The notes: generated from the letters alone by a model not told the origin. DNA of 64,000 bases from Aerococcus suis (GCF_900176325.1 NZ_FWXK01000002.1:124001-188000), one strand, 5' to 3'. Positions 19,074 to 29,778 are shown, counted from the first letter of the stretch. Numbers and translations: made by a program.

Positions 19074-20441
19074 ATGGAAGTTATTGTTATTGGTGGTGGC
19101 AAACTAGGTCAGAAAATAATTGAGGATTTAAATGACGAGGGACATCAGATTACCCTAATTGATAAAAATCCAGATGTATTAAATCGATTAATTGATGAGA
19201 TTGATATTAAAGGTGTAACTGGGATTGGTACCGATATTAATGTGTTAAAAGATGCTGGAGTGACACAAGCTAAAGTAGTTATTTCTGCAACCCCGTCTGA
19301 TGAAGTGAATGTGATTTCTGCAATGTTAGCCAAAAACCTTGGGGCTGAATATACAATTATTCGCGCACGAAATCGAGAATTTACGGATAATGAAAGTTTT
19401 ATCAAACAAAAATTTGATATCGATTTAATCATTAATCAGGACAGAGAAGCCGCTAATGATATCTTACATGTGATTGACTTTCCATCAGCTAGTAATGTCG
19501 AACCGTTTTATCATAACCGCGTCCAATTAGTAAAAGTTCGCATATTGGCAGATAGTTTTCCGGATGGTATGGCGGTAAGTGATATTCGTCAAAAGATACC
19601 AGATTTAGTTATGGTTGTTATTGAGCGCGGTGATGAAACGATTATCCCTAGTGGGGATACGACACTCCAAGCGAAGGATCAAGTGGATTTATTTGCGCCT
19701 AAGAAAGTGTTAAATCAGTTTTGTGAACTTGCAGGCCATAAAGCCCATCAACGCTATCGAACAGCCTTAATTATTGGGGGAAGTCGTGTAAACCACTATC
19801 TCGTTCCGGCGTTGCATGCTAGAGGAATTCGAACACGAATTATAGAACGTGATGAAGATCGAGCAAAAGTCATTGCCAGTCGCCTCCCAATGGCAGAAGT
19901 GATTGTCGGGGATGGAACGGATCAAATTTTTTTACGGGAACAACGAATTTATAATTTTGAATTATCGCTATCACTAACCAATAGTGATGAAGAAAATATT
20001 ATGGTTTCCTTATTTGCGCATCGAGAGGGAGTTACAAAAACAATTACGAAAGTGAATCGTGTGGGCTTAACTGATTTACTTGATGCGAGCCAATTAGATG
20101 CTATTCTGTCTCCTCGTATTTCGATATCTGATGCGGTTATTCGTGGGGTACGTTCTTTACGAAAAGAGCGAGGAGGCTACTTAGAAAACTATGCACGGTT
20201 AGGAAATGAAAAAACAGAAGCATTAGAATTTCGATTAGCGGAGGATAGTCCTATCTGTGGAACTCCAATTAAGGATTTACCACTAAAAGATCATATTGTG
20301 ATAGGAATTATTATTCGTGACGGAGAAGTCATTTTACCAACGGGATTTGATGAGCTTCAGCCAGATGACCATGTATTGATTATCAATAATCACAAAAATA
20401 TTCTTGAAATTAAAGATATTTTAAAAAGAAAGGTGAAATAA
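19074..20441 (+). CDS. trkA: Trk potassium uptake NAD-binding regulatory subunit
   Basis: Cytosolic regulator of the Trk K+ channel, 455 residues, built of two tandem RCK units. Each has a Rossmann fold (VIVIGGGKLGQKIIEDL near residue 3; ALIIGGSRVNHYLVPAL near 233) followed by a TrkA-C domain; nucleotide binding in the first half is indicated by the GxGxxG-like loop and the acidic LIDKNPD end of strand 2. The two-unit size matches TrkA rather than the half-size KtrA. The stop is directly abutted by trkH. Confidence 0.93.
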   Translation: MEVIVIGGGKLGQKIIEDLNDEGHQITLIDKNPDVLNRLIDEIDIKGVTGIGTDINVLKDAGVTQAKVVISATPSDEVNVISAMLAKNLGAEYTIIRARNREFTDNESFIKQKFDIDLIINQDREAANDILHVIDFPSASNVEPFYHNRVQLVKVRILADSFPDGMAVSDIRQKIPDLVMVVIERGDETIIPSGDTTLQAKDQVDLFAPKKVLNQFCELAGHKAHQRYRTALIIGGSRVNHYLVPALHARGIRTRIIERDEDRAKVIASRLPMAEVIVGDGTDQIFLREQRIYNFELSLSLTNSDEENIMVSLFAHREGVTKTITKVNRVGLTDLLDASQLDAILSPRISISDAVIRGVRSLRKERGGYLENYARLGNEKTEALEFRLAEDSPICGTPIKDLPLKDHIVIGIIIRDGEVILPTGFDELQPDDHVLIINNHKNILEIKDILKRKVK

Positions 20442-21893
20442 ATGAATTGGGCATTTATTCGCTTTCTTATTGGTCGTTTATTAATGGTTTTAGGCATTTT
20501 AATGACAATTCCAGTGTTTGTTGGTTTTATTTATCAAAATGATGCCAAAATGATGTATGCTTTCTTTGTTAGTATTTTATTATGTTTAGCGGTAGGGTAT
20601 GCACTATCTTATAAAATGCCCAAAAATGCGTTATTTTTCTCTCGTGAAGGGTATGCATTAGTCGCATTATCTTGGATAACTTATGGGGTTTTTGGTGCAT
20701 TACCTTTTTATTTAAGTGGTGCAGTTAAATCACCAATTGACGCCATTTTTGAATCAGTTTCGGGTTTTACAACAACAGGCGCTAGCGTCTTAAGCGAGAG
20801 CCTAACAGCACTTCCAGAAGCCCTAATGTTTTGGCGCAGTTTTACCTTATTAATTGGTGGAATGGGGATGCTCATCTTTTTAATGTACATTATTCCCAAT
20901 TTTGGCGCTAAAGGGGTTCATGTTATGCGAGCTGAGCTTCCAGGACCGAATCAGAGTAAAATTGAATCACGTGTGAGTCATTCGATTTTAATTTTATATG
21001 GTGTCTATATTTTCTTGACATTTGTAGTAACACTATTACTACGATGGGGAGATGTTCCATGGTTTGAAGCCATGCTTCTTGCGATGGGAGTTGCTGGGAC
21101 GGGTGGATTTAATATTTATCCCGCCTCTATTGGTCATTATAATTCTCAATATGTAGAAACCGTCTTGGCCTTTGCAATGATGATTTTTGGGATGAATTTT
21201 AACTTCTTCTATTTAATTGTGATTGGTAAAGTGCGAGATGTCTTACGTGATGAAGAGTTGAAATGGTATTTAATGATTATTGGAGTCAGTTGTGCGATTA
21301 TCGCATTTACCTTACTACCGCTGTACGATAATTTAGGAGTAATGATTGGTGATGTTTTCTTTAATGTGACATCAGTCATGTCAACAACTGCCTATACCAA
21401 TCTTGATTTATTAAAGTGGCCTGTAACGACTCATATTATATTACTAGTGTTAATGTTTACAGGTGCGATGTCAGGATCGACTACTTCAGGACTTAAAGTC
21501 ATTCGAATAGGTATTTTCTTGAAATCAATCCGTCAGGAATTGAGAAAAATTGTGTCGCCTAATCGAGTAGTTTCCATTACTTTTAATGGTCGTGCGCTTG
21601 GTAATCGGGAGCAGCGAGGGATTGCCTTCTATTTAATGACCTATCTATTAATGTTTGTGGTACTACTTATCATTTTAAGTTTTGATACAAGTAATTTTTC
21701 TAGTGCCTTTAGTGCTACTATTGCGACATTAAGTAATATTGGGGGAAGTTTAGATTTGCTTGGACCTTCAGAAGATTATGTTCAATTAAATGGATTTTCC
21801 AAAATTATCATGAGTTTCGGAATGATAATGGGGCGATTAGAAATCTATCCAATGCTAGTCCTATTATCTCCTACTTCTTGGCGAAAAATTTAG
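20442..21893 (+). CDS. trkH: Trk/Ktr potassium uptake membrane subunit
   Basis: Polytopic membrane protein of 483 residues forming the K+ path. Four pore-loop regions resembling selectivity filters are visible: SVSGFTTTGASVLS, GVAGTGGFNIYP, VMSTTAYTNLDL and TLSNIGGSLDLLGP, the four M-P-M repeats of the superfamily. The start codon follows the trkA stop with no gap and uses AAAGGTG within trkA. A terminator follows. Confidence 0.93.
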   Translation: MNWAFIRFLIGRLLMVLGILMTIPVFVGFIYQNDAKMMYAFFVSILLCLAVGYALSYKMPKNALFFSREGYALVALSWITYGVFGALPFYLSGAVKSPIDAIFESVSGFTTTGASVLSESLTALPEALMFWRSFTLLIGGMGMLIFLMYIIPNFGAKGVHVMRAELPGPNQSKIESRVSHSILILYGVYIFLTFVVTLLLRWGDVPWFEAMLLAMGVAGTGGFNIYPASIGHYNSQYVETVLAFAMMIFGMNFNFFYLIVIGKVRDVLRDEELKWYLMIIGVSCAIIAFTLLPLYDNLGVMIGDVFFNVTSVMSTTAYTNLDLLKWPVTTHIILLVLMFTGAMSGSTTSGLKVIRIGIFLKSIRQELRKIVSPNRVVSITFNGRALGNREQRGIAFYLMTYLLMFVVLLIILSFDTSNFSSAFSATIATLSNIGGSLDLLGPSEDYVQLNGFSKIIMSFGMIMGRLEIYPMLVLLSPTSWRKI

Positions 21894-21922
21894 CAAATAA
21901 TTGCATACAAAATTGTATTTGT

Positions 21923-21951
21923 AGGGTGAAGTGTATTGCTTCATCCTTTTT
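21923..21951 (+). terminator. Terminator after trkH
   Basis: AGGGTGAAG pairs with CTTCATCCT (one G-U) around a 7-base loop, followed by TTTTT. Confidence 0.75.
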
Positions 21952-22140
21952 ATATTCTCTTAAAAATAGTCATCATAGTGTATTAAAGTACATTTATTGT
22001 ACTAAATCATCAGTTAATTAAATTTTGTTGATGACTATGTGTTTAATGATATAGCTTAAAAAGATTGATATACCAACATTTTTAATGATTTTGATTAATT
22101 TATTCAAAAATAAGGCTTGTTTTTCGTGAGTGAAAGTAAT

Positions 22141-22154
22141 TGAAAACGCTTAAG
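22141..22154 (+). promoter_or_regulatory. Candidate cre box (CcpA site) upstream of glpK
   Basis: TGAAAACGCTTAAG agrees with the cre consensus TGWAANCGNTNWCA at all defined positions except the last two. It lies 58 bases before the glpK start, in a 319-base gap that otherwise holds the trkH terminator and AT-rich sequence without a gene. Catabolite repression of glycerol use by CcpA is known in this order; the assignment here is by pattern. Confidence 0.55.
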
Positions 22155-22212
22155 GGTCATGGTAAAGTTAGGTCGTAATATGGAAAGCGTATTCAATAAG
22201 GAGGGTATTAAA

Positions 22213-23742
22213 GTGTCGGAAGAAAAAAAATATATAATGGCGATTGACCAGGGAACGACAAGCTCCCGTGCAGTTATTTATAATCACGCAGGGGAGACTG
22301 TTGCAAGTAGTCAAAAAGAATTTGAACAAATTTTTCCAAAGTCAGGGTGGGTAGAACATAACGCTAATGATATTTGGATTTCCGTGCAATCAGTTATTGC
22401 CGGAGCACTTATCAATGGCGGTATTGATCCCGCTAGTATTGCTGGTATTGGGATTACTAACCAACGTGAAACAACAGTTATTTGGGACAAAGAAACGGGT
22501 AAACCGATTTATAACGCGATTGTATGGCAATCACGTCAAACGGCTCCTATTGTCGAATCATTGAAAAATCAAGGACATGAAGAACTAATTCGTAAAAAAA
22601 CAGGGTTAGTTCTCGACCCATATTTCTCAGCTACAAAAATTCGTTGGATTTTAGACCGTGTGGATGGTGCGCAAGAACGTGCTGAAAATGGGGAATTGTT
22701 ATTCGGTACCATTGAAACATGGTTAGTATGGAAATTAACTGGCGGCGAACGTCATATCACCGATTATTCTAATGCATCACGTACGATGCTAATGAATTTA
22801 GAAACATTAGAATGGGATGACGAAATTTTAGATATCTTAGATATTCCAAAAGTAATGTTGCCAGAACTTGTTTCTAACTCAGAAAATTATGGAACGTCGA
22901 AAAATTATCATTTCTTCGGCCAAGAAGTACCAATTACGGGTCTTGCTGGTGACCAACAAGCAGCCTTATTTGGTCAATTAGCTACCGAAAAAGGTATGGT
23001 AAAATCAACTTATGGAACCGGTTCATTTATCGTGATGAATGCTGGTAATGAAGTGCAATTATCTAAAAATAACTTATTAACAACAGTTGGTTTTGTCATT
23101 GGTGATGAAGTCACTTATGCCTTAGAAGGTTCTATATTTATTGCTGGATCTGCTATTCAATGGGTTCGTGATGGATTAGAAATGATTAAAGATGCAGCTG
23201 AAAGTGAAGAGTTAGCGCATAAATCTGATAATGAAGATGAAGTTTATATTGTGCCAGCGTTTACAGGTTTAGGAGCACCATATTGGAACTCTGAAGCGCG
23301 TGGATCTATCTTTGGTTTAACTCGTGGAACCACACGTGCTGACTTTGTTAAAGCAACTTTACAATCAATTGCCTACCAAGTTCGTGATGTTACTGATACA
23401 ATGGCACGTGACACCGGTATTGATATTCCATTATTAAAAGTGGATGGTGGAGCAGCAATGAATGATTATTTAATGCAGTTCCAATCTGATATTACTGGTA
23501 TCGAAATTGAACGAGCAGCTAATTTAGAAACAACTGCTTTAGGTGCTGCTTACTTAGCTGGTTTAGCGATTGGTTTCTGGAAAGATATCGATGAAATTAA
23601 AGAGATGCAAACAGATGGCCAAAGTTACCAACCACAAATGAATGATACGCGTAAAGAGATTCTATATCGTGGTTGGAAACAAGCAGTGAAAGCAACACAA
23701 GTTTTTGCAGAAGTTGACCGGGAAATTCCTGATCACGAATAA
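22213..23742 (+). CDS. glpK: Glycerol kinase
   Basis: Phosphorylates glycerol to glycerol 3-phosphate. The FGGY-kinase core begins [16 protein letters not shown], with [44 protein letters not shown] and [10 protein letters not shown] regulatory histidine region KNYHFFG (about residue 232), the site that PTS protein HPr phosphorylates in Firmicutes, is retained. The frame is open to 22159, but GTG at 22213 with AAGGAGGG gives the conserved N-terminus and 509 residues. First gene of glpKOF. Confidence 0.95.
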   Translation: MSEEKKYIMAIDQGTTSSRAVIYNHAGETVASSQKEFEQIFPKSGWVEHNANDIWISVQSVIAGALINGGIDPASIAGIGITNQRETTVIWDKETGKPIYNAIVWQSRQTAPIVESLKNQGHEELIRKKTGLVLDPYFSATKIRWILDRVDGAQERAENGELLFGTIETWLVWKLTGGERHITDYSNASRTMLMNLETLEWDDEILDILDIPKVMLPELVSNSENYGTSKNYHFFGQEVPITGLAGDQQAALFGQLATEKGMVKSTYGTGSFIVMNAGNEVQLSKNNLLTTVGFVIGDEVTYALEGSIFIAGSAIQWVRDGLEMIKDAAESEELAHKSDNEDEVYIVPAFTGLGAPYWNSEARGSIFGLTRGTTRADFVKATLQSIAYQVRDVTDTMARDTGIDIPLLKVDGGAAMNDYLMQFQSDITGIEIERAANLETTALGAAYLAGLAIGFWKDIDEIKEMQTDGQSYQPQMNDTRKEILYRGWKQAVKATQVFAEVDREIPDHE

Positions 23743-23760
23743 TAGAAAGGAAGAATATAA

Positions 23761-25599
23761 ATGCCAAAATTCTCATTTAAAGATCGTGAAGATATTAAAA
23801 ATAATTTAAAATCAGATGATTATGAACTTGTTATCATCGGTGGAGGAATTACTGGTGCAGGGGTAGCGATTCAAGCCGCTGCAAGTGGTGTTAAAACCGC
23901 TTTAATTGAAATGCAAGACTTCTCAGAAGGAACAAGTTCACGTTCAACTAAATTAGTTCACGGTGGTATTCGTTACTTAAAACAATTCGACATTGAAGTT
24001 GTTGCTGATACGGTTACAGAACGTGCAGTTGTTCAACAAATTGCACCACATATTCCACAACCAGACCCAATGTTAATGCCGTTATATGATGAAGAAGATG
24101 TGACTTTTAATCCATTCCGTCTACAAGTCGCTATGGATTTATATGACTCACTAGCTGGAGTAAAAAACTCTAAATTTGCTAACAAAATGTTAAGCAAAGA
24201 AGAAGTTATCCAAAAACAACCAGGTGTTATGGAAGATGGTCTAATTTGTGGTGGTGTCTACTTAGACTTCAATAACAATGACTCTCGTTTAACCATTGAA
24301 AATATTAAACAAGCGAATGCTGACGGTGCAGATATGTTAAGTCATGCCAAAGCAATTGGTTTCACTTATGATGGCGATAAAATCAATGGTGTTGAAGTAG
24401 AAGACGCATTAACTGGTGATAAATTTACTATCAAAACACAATTAGTTATTAACACTACTGGTCCTTGGAGTGACACTATTCGTGATCTTGACGAGAAAAA
24501 AGATTACCCATCTCAAATGCGTCCAACTAAAGGGGTTCACTTAACGGTTGATAACAGTAAAATCAAAGTTAACCAACCAACTTACTTCGATAGCGGGGAA
24601 CAAGATGGTCGGATGGTTTTCGTTATCCCTCGTGAAGAAAAAACTTACTTCGGTACAACTGATACGGATTACGATGGCGACTTTGAAAAACCAACCGTAA
24701 GTCAAGATGACGTAGATTACTTATTACGTGTTGTTAACCGTCGTTTCCCTAAAGCAAATATTACGTTAGATGATATTGAAACAAGTTGGGCTGGTTTACG
24801 TCCATTAATCGATGGTAACAATGCTTCCGACTATAATGGTGGCGATAGTGGCCGTTTATCAAACACAACATTTGATGAATTAGCTGACGCCTTTGAAAAA
24901 TATAATCATAATGAATTAGAACGTGACACTGTAGAAGATATGTTAGCTGATGTCGCTTCAAATACGTCTGAACGTGGAGATGGTGGACCTTCTTCCGTAT
25001 CACGTGGTTCTGATTTATCAATTAGTGAAACAGGTTTAATTACTTTAGCTGGTGGTAAAATTACTGATTACCGTAAAATGGCTGAAGGTGCGATGAAACA
25101 AATTATCGCTATTTTAGAAGAAAATAATGATAAAAAATATACTTTAGTTAAATCTAAAACATACCCTGTTTCAGGTGGTCAGTTTGACCCTACACGTGTT
25201 GAAGAATCAATTGAATCATTTGCTAATTTAGGTGCTTCACGTGGATTAAAATATGCTGATGCTAAACGTCTAGCAAAAGTGTATGGATCTAATATGAGTA
25301 ATGTTTTACGCTACTTCCCAGAAGCAGAAAAATATGCGGAAAAATACGATATTCAATTATCAGTTGCCCTTGGATTAGTTTATGCATTAGAAGAAGAAAT
25401 GGTTTATTCACCACTAGACTTCTTTGAACGCCGGACAACATTCCTATTATTCCAATTTGACCGTATGCAAAAAATTAAAGATGCTGTCGCTCAAATTATT
25501 CAAGAACATCTAGGTTTAAGTGATGAAGAAGCTTCAGCTCAAAAAGAAGAGCTAGAAGCACAAATTAAAGAAACGAGTCTTGCTTACTTGAAAGACTAA
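23761..25599 (+). CDS. glpO: Alpha-glycerophosphate oxidase
   Basis: FAD enzyme that oxidises glycerol 3-phosphate to dihydroxyacetone phosphate with O2, releasing H2O2. The FAD dinucleotide motif is VIIGGGITGAGVAIQAAASG, followed by SSRSTKLVHGGIRYLK. The oxidase form is distinguished from the dehydrogenase GlpD by an insert of about 60 residues (roughly 355-420, acidic, starting near SDYNGGDSGRL), which is present here; length is 612 residues. It lies 18 bases after glpK. With pyruvate oxidase it makes the cell a probable two-route peroxide producer. Confidence 0.93.
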   Translation: MPKFSFKDREDIKNNLKSDDYELVIIGGGITGAGVAIQAAASGVKTALIEMQDFSEGTSSRSTKLVHGGIRYLKQFDIEVVADTVTERAVVQQIAPHIPQPDPMLMPLYDEEDVTFNPFRLQVAMDLYDSLAGVKNSKFANKMLSKEEVIQKQPGVMEDGLICGGVYLDFNNNDSRLTIENIKQANADGADMLSHAKAIGFTYDGDKINGVEVEDALTGDKFTIKTQLVINTTGPWSDTIRDLDEKKDYPSQMRPTKGVHLTVDNSKIKVNQPTYFDSGEQDGRMVFVIPREEKTYFGTTDTDYDGDFEKPTVSQDDVDYLLRVVNRRFPKANITLDDIETSWAGLRPLIDGNNASDYNGGDSGRLSNTTFDELADAFEKYNHNELERDTVEDMLADVASNTSERGDGGPSSVSRGSDLSISETGLITLAGGKITDYRKMAEGAMKQIIAILEENNDKKYTLVKSKTYPVSGGQFDPTRVEESIESFANLGASRGLKYADAKRLAKVYGSNMSNVLRYFPEAEKYAEKYDIQLSVALGLVYALEEEMVYSPLDFFERRTTFLLFQFDRMQKIKDAVAQIIQEHLGLSDEEASAQKEELEAQIKETSLAYLKD

Positions 25600-25613
25600 G
25601 AGGAGGAACTGTG

Positions 25614-26318
25614 ATGCAAGGTTTTATTGGTGAACTAATTGGGACTTTTGTCCTTGTCTTACTTGGTGATGGCGTTGTTGCTGGTGTCACTTTGAATAAA
25701 TCTAAAGCTCAAGACACTGGTTGGTTACTTATCACACTTGGGTGGGGTCTAGCTGTAACAATGGGAGTTTATGTTTCAGGTTTTCTTTCATTAGCACATT
25801 TAAACCCTGCAGTCACATTAGCATTTGCGATTAATGGTACTTTCCCATGGGCTGAAGTGGTTCCTTATATTGCTGGTCAAATGATTGGAGCATTTTTAGG
25901 AGCGTTAGTTGTATGGTTAAACTACTATCCGCACTTTAAAGAAACGCCTGATTCTGAAGCAATCTTAGGTATCTTCAGTACTGGTCCTGCTATCCGTTCA
26001 ACCGGTTGGAACTTAGTATCTGAAATTATCGGAACAGCCGTTTTAGTAATGGGTATCATGGCTATGGATCCTAACAAAATTGTTTCAGGAGTAGGCCCTA
26101 TGGTGGTTGGTATTATCATTACTTCAATTGGTATGTCTCTAGGTGGAACAACTGGTTATGCACTGAACCCTGCTCGTGACCTAGGTCCACGCATTGCTCA
26201 CGCAGTGTTACCAATTGCAAACAAAGGCGATTCAGATTGGGGCTATTCATGGATTCCAATTGTTGGTCCTATTATTGGTGCAGTCATTGCAGCAATGATT
26301 TACCTTATGGTTTTATAG
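25614..26318 (+). CDS. glpF: Glycerol facilitator
   Basis: Aquaglyceroporin channel of about 234 residues with six membrane helices and the two pore motifs LNPAVTLAF and LNPARDLGPRIAH; the Asp after the second NPAR is typical of glycerol channels. GTG at 25611 is possible, but ATG at 25614 sits 7 bases from AGGAGG and is preferred. It ends the glpKOF operon, which brings glycerol in, phosphorylates it and oxidises it. Confidence 0.94.
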   Translation: MQGFIGELIGTFVLVLLGDGVVAGVTLNKSKAQDTGWLLITLGWGLAVTMGVYVSGFLSLAHLNPAVTLAFAINGTFPWAEVVPYIAGQMIGAFLGALVVWLNYYPHFKETPDSEAILGIFSTGPAIRSTGWNLVSEIIGTAVLVMGIMAMDPNKIVSGVGPMVVGIIITSIGMSLGGTTGYALNPARDLGPRIAHAVLPIANKGDSDWGYSWIPIVGPIIGAVIAAMIYLMVL

Positions 26319-26347
26319 TCTTATATTAGTTAATAGACAAAGTCATT

Positions 26348-26378
26348 AAAAAGGTCGAGAATAGTCTCGACCTTTTTT
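26348..26378 (+). terminator. Terminator after glpF
   Basis: AAAAGGTCGAGA pairs with TCTCGACCTTTT around ATAG and is followed by T. Confidence 0.9.
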
Positions 26379-26406
26379 GATGGTATTTATTTATAGGAGG
26401 AATTTT

Positions 26407-27033
26407 ATGCCAGAATTTTTCATGAATCCATTATTAGAAACAACGGATATTGCTAAGCAACTATTGGGGTGCGTATTAAGTTATACTCAAAACGGGAAAC
26501 GACGAAGTGGTTGGATTGTAGAAACAGAAGCGTATTTAGGTGAAAAAGATCAAGCAGCCCATACTTATCATGGACATCAGTCTAAGAGAGTGGAGGCTTT
26601 ATATGCGCCAGCTGGAACTTTTTATATTCATCAGATGATGCAACATACGATGATTAATATATCTACAAAGGAAAACGGTAATCCTGAGGGTGTGCTTATT
26701 CGTGCAATCCAGCCAATAGAGGGGAAGGATACGATGGCTAAAAATAGAGGAAATAAACCTCAATTAGAATGGACAAATGGACCGGGGAAATTAACGCAAG
26801 CATTAGGGGTGACAATGGCAGATTATGGTACCTTAGCGACAGAAGGACGGTTGCAAATAAGTGAAGAAGGAAGACGCCAACCTTTAGAGATTATATCAGG
26901 TCCGAGAATCGGCATTCCAAATAAAGGAAAGTGGACAGAAGCCCCACTTCGTTTTTATATTAAAGGGAATCCTTTTGTTTCTAGAACAGCAAAAAAATAT
27001 CACGACTTAGAAACTTATGGCTGGGAAGAATAA
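26407..27033 (+). CDS. 3-methyladenine DNA glycosylase (AAG/MPG family)
   Basis: Base-excision repair enzyme that removes alkylated purines. The fold starts with TTDIAKQLLGCVL and the catalytic region GWIVETEAYLGEKDQAAHTYHG includes the general-base glutamate; VLIRAIQP, NGPGKLTQALGV and SGPRIGIPNKG are family signatures. Start ATG at 26407 follows AGGAGGAATTTT and gives 208 residues, the usual size. The open frame upstream of this start overlaps the glpF terminator and is not expected to be translated. Confidence 0.93.
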   Translation: MPEFFMNPLLETTDIAKQLLGCVLSYTQNGKRRSGWIVETEAYLGEKDQAAHTYHGHQSKRVEALYAPAGTFYIHQMMQHTMINISTKENGNPEGVLIRAIQPIEGKDTMAKNRGNKPQLEWTNGPGKLTQALGVTMADYGTLATEGRLQISEEGRRQPLEIISGPRIGIPNKGKWTEAPLRFYIKGNPFVSRTAKKYHDLETYGWEE

Positions 27034-27199
27034 AGCTAAAGTGTTTAAATAGTTATCAGGGTGAGTATTTACGGTTTCGGAAAACTAATATATTTTCTTT
27101 AGTATAAATAAAGAGAATATATTTATTTGCAGAAAATAATAATAAGTTAATTGTATAAACAATTATAAACTTTACCTTTTTATCTGTGCATAAGTCTTA

Positions 27200-27205
27200 T
27201 ATAAT
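27200..27205 (+). promoter_or_regulatory. Candidate -10 element for the YfcC-family gene
   Basis: TATAAT, 36 bases before the start of the transporter gene; no clear -35 is seen. The rest of the 208-base gap before that gene is AT-rich without a recognised element. Confidence 0.4.
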
Positions 27206-27241
27206 AAAGGATGATAAAATTTTTTGGAAAGGAAGACGTGT

Positions 27242-28648
27242 ATGTCTGAAAAGAAAAAGAAATTTAAAATGCCTAGTGCGCTAGTTATTTTATTTTTCCT
27301 CTTATTGTTTGTGACAGTCTTGACGTACATTGTTCCAGCAGGTAAATTTGGAACATTGACGTTAGAAACAGGGCAGGAAGTTGCAGATCCTAATCAATTT
27401 AACTTTGTTGACCAAAATCCAGTTGGGTTTTTAGGTTTCTGGTCAGCATTTCCAAAAGGGATGGTTGACGCGGCTACTGTTATCGCTTTTACGCTTATTA
27501 TTTCTGGTTCATTAGAAGTGATCAAAAAAACTGGGGTTATCGATATTGCGATATACAACCTTTCACAACGGTTTGCTAACAATGGTGTTTGGGTTATTCC
27601 AATTTTAATGTTTGTATTAGGTGCTATTGCTACATTCATCGGTACAGAAGAACTATCAATGGTTTATATCCCCATTATCCTTCCACTAATGATTAGTCTA
27701 GGATTTAATAATTTAACGGCCACAGCGGTAGTTATCTTATCTACCCATATTGTGGGTGTTATGTCTTCAATGACTAACCCATTCAATGTTGGGGTTTCAC
27801 ATCAAATTACAGGGTTACCAATGTTTTCTGGAGTATGGCTACGTGGTATTTTATTTATTGTATTATTTATTATCTGTACAATTTATACAATGCGTTATGC
27901 AAAATCTATTCAAACAGACCCTGAAGCTGCTACTAAAGAGGCGGTACGTATCGGTGCATTAAAAGAATCAGAAGCCAATACTGATGATACGCATGAGATG
28001 TCTAAACAGCAAAAATGGGTAGGTATTGTTGCTATTGTGCTATTTGCTGTTATTCTTGCTCTTGTTATTATTCAAGGCTGGGGCATGATTGAAATGGCTG
28101 GAGCATTTGTGCTGCTTGGAACTGTTGCTGGTTTAGTAGGTGGCATGGGCGGAGATGACATTGTTGATGGTTTTGTCGACGGTGCTATCGGTGTCATGAG
28201 TGGTTCAATCTTGATTGGTGTTGCTACAGGTATTTCTGTTATTATGCAAGAAGCGAAAATTTTAGACACGATCGTTTATTATTTTGGTAATTTTCTTCAA
28301 AACTTGCCATTAATGCTTAGTGCTTTGGCTATCTTTATTTTTATTGCTTTATTTGCCTTTTTCGTACCTTCCGGATCAGGTAAAGCAGTCGTTACTATGC
28401 CGATTATTTCGCCACTAGCTCGTATGGTTGGTTTAAACCAACAAGTTTCTGTTTTAGGTTATGTTTTAGGTGATGGTGTGGCTAAACCATTCTATCCAAC
28501 ATCAGGAACGTTTATGGCGACTTTAGATATTTCTAAAGTGAAGTGGCAAGACTGGGCAAAATTTTATATTCCATTAATGATTATTCTTGCCATTGTAAGT
28601 ATTATTTTCATTATCGTTGCCCAACTTATTAATTACGGTCCATTTTAA
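27242..28648 (+). CDS. YfcC/DcuC-superfamily membrane transporter
   Basis: A polytopic membrane protein of 468 residues with about 12 segments. The N-terminal KMPSALVILFFLLLFVTVLTYIVPAG and the motif GTEELSMVYIPIILPLM, plus FFVPSGSGKAVVTMPIISPLA and GDGVAKPFYPTSG, match the YfcC (C4-dicarboxylate/basic amino acid) family. Substrate cannot be read from sequence. TTG at 27224 is in frame, but ATG at 27242 behind GGAAAGGAAG is the better start. The next gene is asparaginase, so import of asparagine, peptides or a dicarboxylate would fit. Confidence 0.8.
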   Translation: MSEKKKKFKMPSALVILFFLLLFVTVLTYIVPAGKFGTLTLETGQEVADPNQFNFVDQNPVGFLGFWSAFPKGMVDAATVIAFTLIISGSLEVIKKTGVIDIAIYNLSQRFANNGVWVIPILMFVLGAIATFIGTEELSMVYIPIILPLMISLGFNNLTATAVVILSTHIVGVMSSMTNPFNVGVSHQITGLPMFSGVWLRGILFIVLFIICTIYTMRYAKSIQTDPEAATKEAVRIGALKESEANTDDTHEMSKQQKWVGIVAIVLFAVILALVIIQGWGMIEMAGAFVLLGTVAGLVGGMGGDDIVDGFVDGAIGVMSGSILIGVATGISVIMQEAKILDTIVYYFGNFLQNLPLMLSALAIFIFIALFAFFVPSGSGKAVVTMPIISPLARMVGLNQQVSVLGYVLGDGVAKPFYPTSGTFMATLDISKVKWQDWAKFYIPLMIILAIVSIIFIIVAQLINYGPF

Positions 28649-28657
28649 TACACTATT

Positions 28658-28684
28658 AAGGTCAAGGGTTCCTTGGCCTTTTTA
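28658..28684 (+). terminator. Terminator after the YfcC-family gene
   Basis: AAGGTCAAGG pairs with CCTTGGCCTT around GTT, then T-rich. Confidence 0.8.
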
Positions 28685-28788
28685 TTTATGATAGAGACAT
28701 TATTAAAGCGCATTCTAAAAAGCTATGATAAAATAGAGATGTGATATTTTCTAACTTGACAGAAGTTAGGATTGGAGGAGTTTTTAAA

Positions 28789-29778
28789 ATGACAAAAAAT
28801 ATTGCTTTAATTAATTTAGGTGGAACGATTATGTCCATGCATGATCCAGAGACAGGTCGACTGAAGGCGGGAGCTATGACAGGTGATGAGTTACTTGAAA
28901 ATGCTAATTTAGAGCATTTAGATGTCGATATAGATGTTAAGGAAGTAAAAAGCATTGATAGCTCTGAAATGACGTTAGAGGATTTAAGAGACATTGCCAA
29001 AGCTATTCAAAACGTATTAGATGAAGGTGTCGATGGTATCGTTTTAACACATGGTACAGATACGATGGAAGAAACAGCGTATATGATGGATTTAATTTTT
29101 GATACCGATACGCCTATTGTCTTTACTGGTAGTCAATTAAGTATTGAGGATTTAGGATTTGATGGGCATTCAAATATTCGGGACGCTGTTTTAACTGCTT
29201 CACATCCTGATAGTCGCGGACAAGGAGTTCTAATTGTCTTTGATCAAGTTATCATCCCTGCTCATGGCGCAACGAAGAAAAATAGTATTGGTCTTCACGC
29301 CTTTACTTCATATTTAAATACTATTCTAGGTGTGTTATATGATGGTAAAGTGTCTTATTTTGTTAATAAACGTCGTCAACCACACTTCGCAATTGATTTA
29401 AGTCAGCCATTTACTCGGGATGTTCATGTTATTCGTATGGCGCTAGACTTTAATGCTAATTACCTAAATTATTTAGTCGATAATGGATGTGATGGGTTAG
29501 TTATTGAGTCATTAGGAGCTGGTCAAATTTTCCCTGAAGCTGTTCCTGCAGTACATAAAGCGTTAGAAAAAAATATTCCCGTTGTCGTTGTTTCCCGCGC
29601 TTACACAGGTGGTGTTGTCAGCTTGTATGATGGTGAAGGTGGGGGAGCCGCACTTGCACAAGCAGGCTGTATTTTTGATGAAGGACGGTTAAATGGAACA
29701 CAAGCGCGCATCAAATTAATTGCGATGCTAAATAGCGAGTACGATTCAGATATTGCGACTCAATGGCATAATTTCTAA
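28789..29778 (+). CDS. ansA: L-asparaginase
   Basis: Hydrolyses asparagine to aspartate and ammonia. The first catalytic threonine lies in NLGGTIMSMHD and the second in VLTHGTDTMEETAYMMD; STAND-IN motifs VFTGSQ and GLVIESLGAGQ are also family features. The protein has no signal peptide, so it is the cytoplasmic type. Start ATG at 28789 with GGAGGAG at 8 bases gives 329 residues; an upstream in-frame GTG is not needed. Closed by a palindromic terminator. Confidence 0.92.
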   Translation: MTKNIALINLGGTIMSMHDPETGRLKAGAMTGDELLENANLEHLDVDIDVKEVKSIDSSEMTLEDLRDIAKAIQNVLDEGVDGIVLTHGTDTMEETAYMMDLIFDTDTPIVFTGSQLSIEDLGFDGHSNIRDAVLTASHPDSRGQGVLIVFDQVIIPAHGATKKNSIGLHAFTSYLNTILGVLYDGKVSYFVNKRRQPHFAIDLSQPFTRDVHVIRMALDFNANYLNYLVDNGCDGLVIESLGAGQIFPEAVPAVHKALEKNIPVVVVSRAYTGGVVSLYDGEGGGAALAQAGCIFDEGRLNGTQARIKLIAMLNSEYDSDIATQWHNF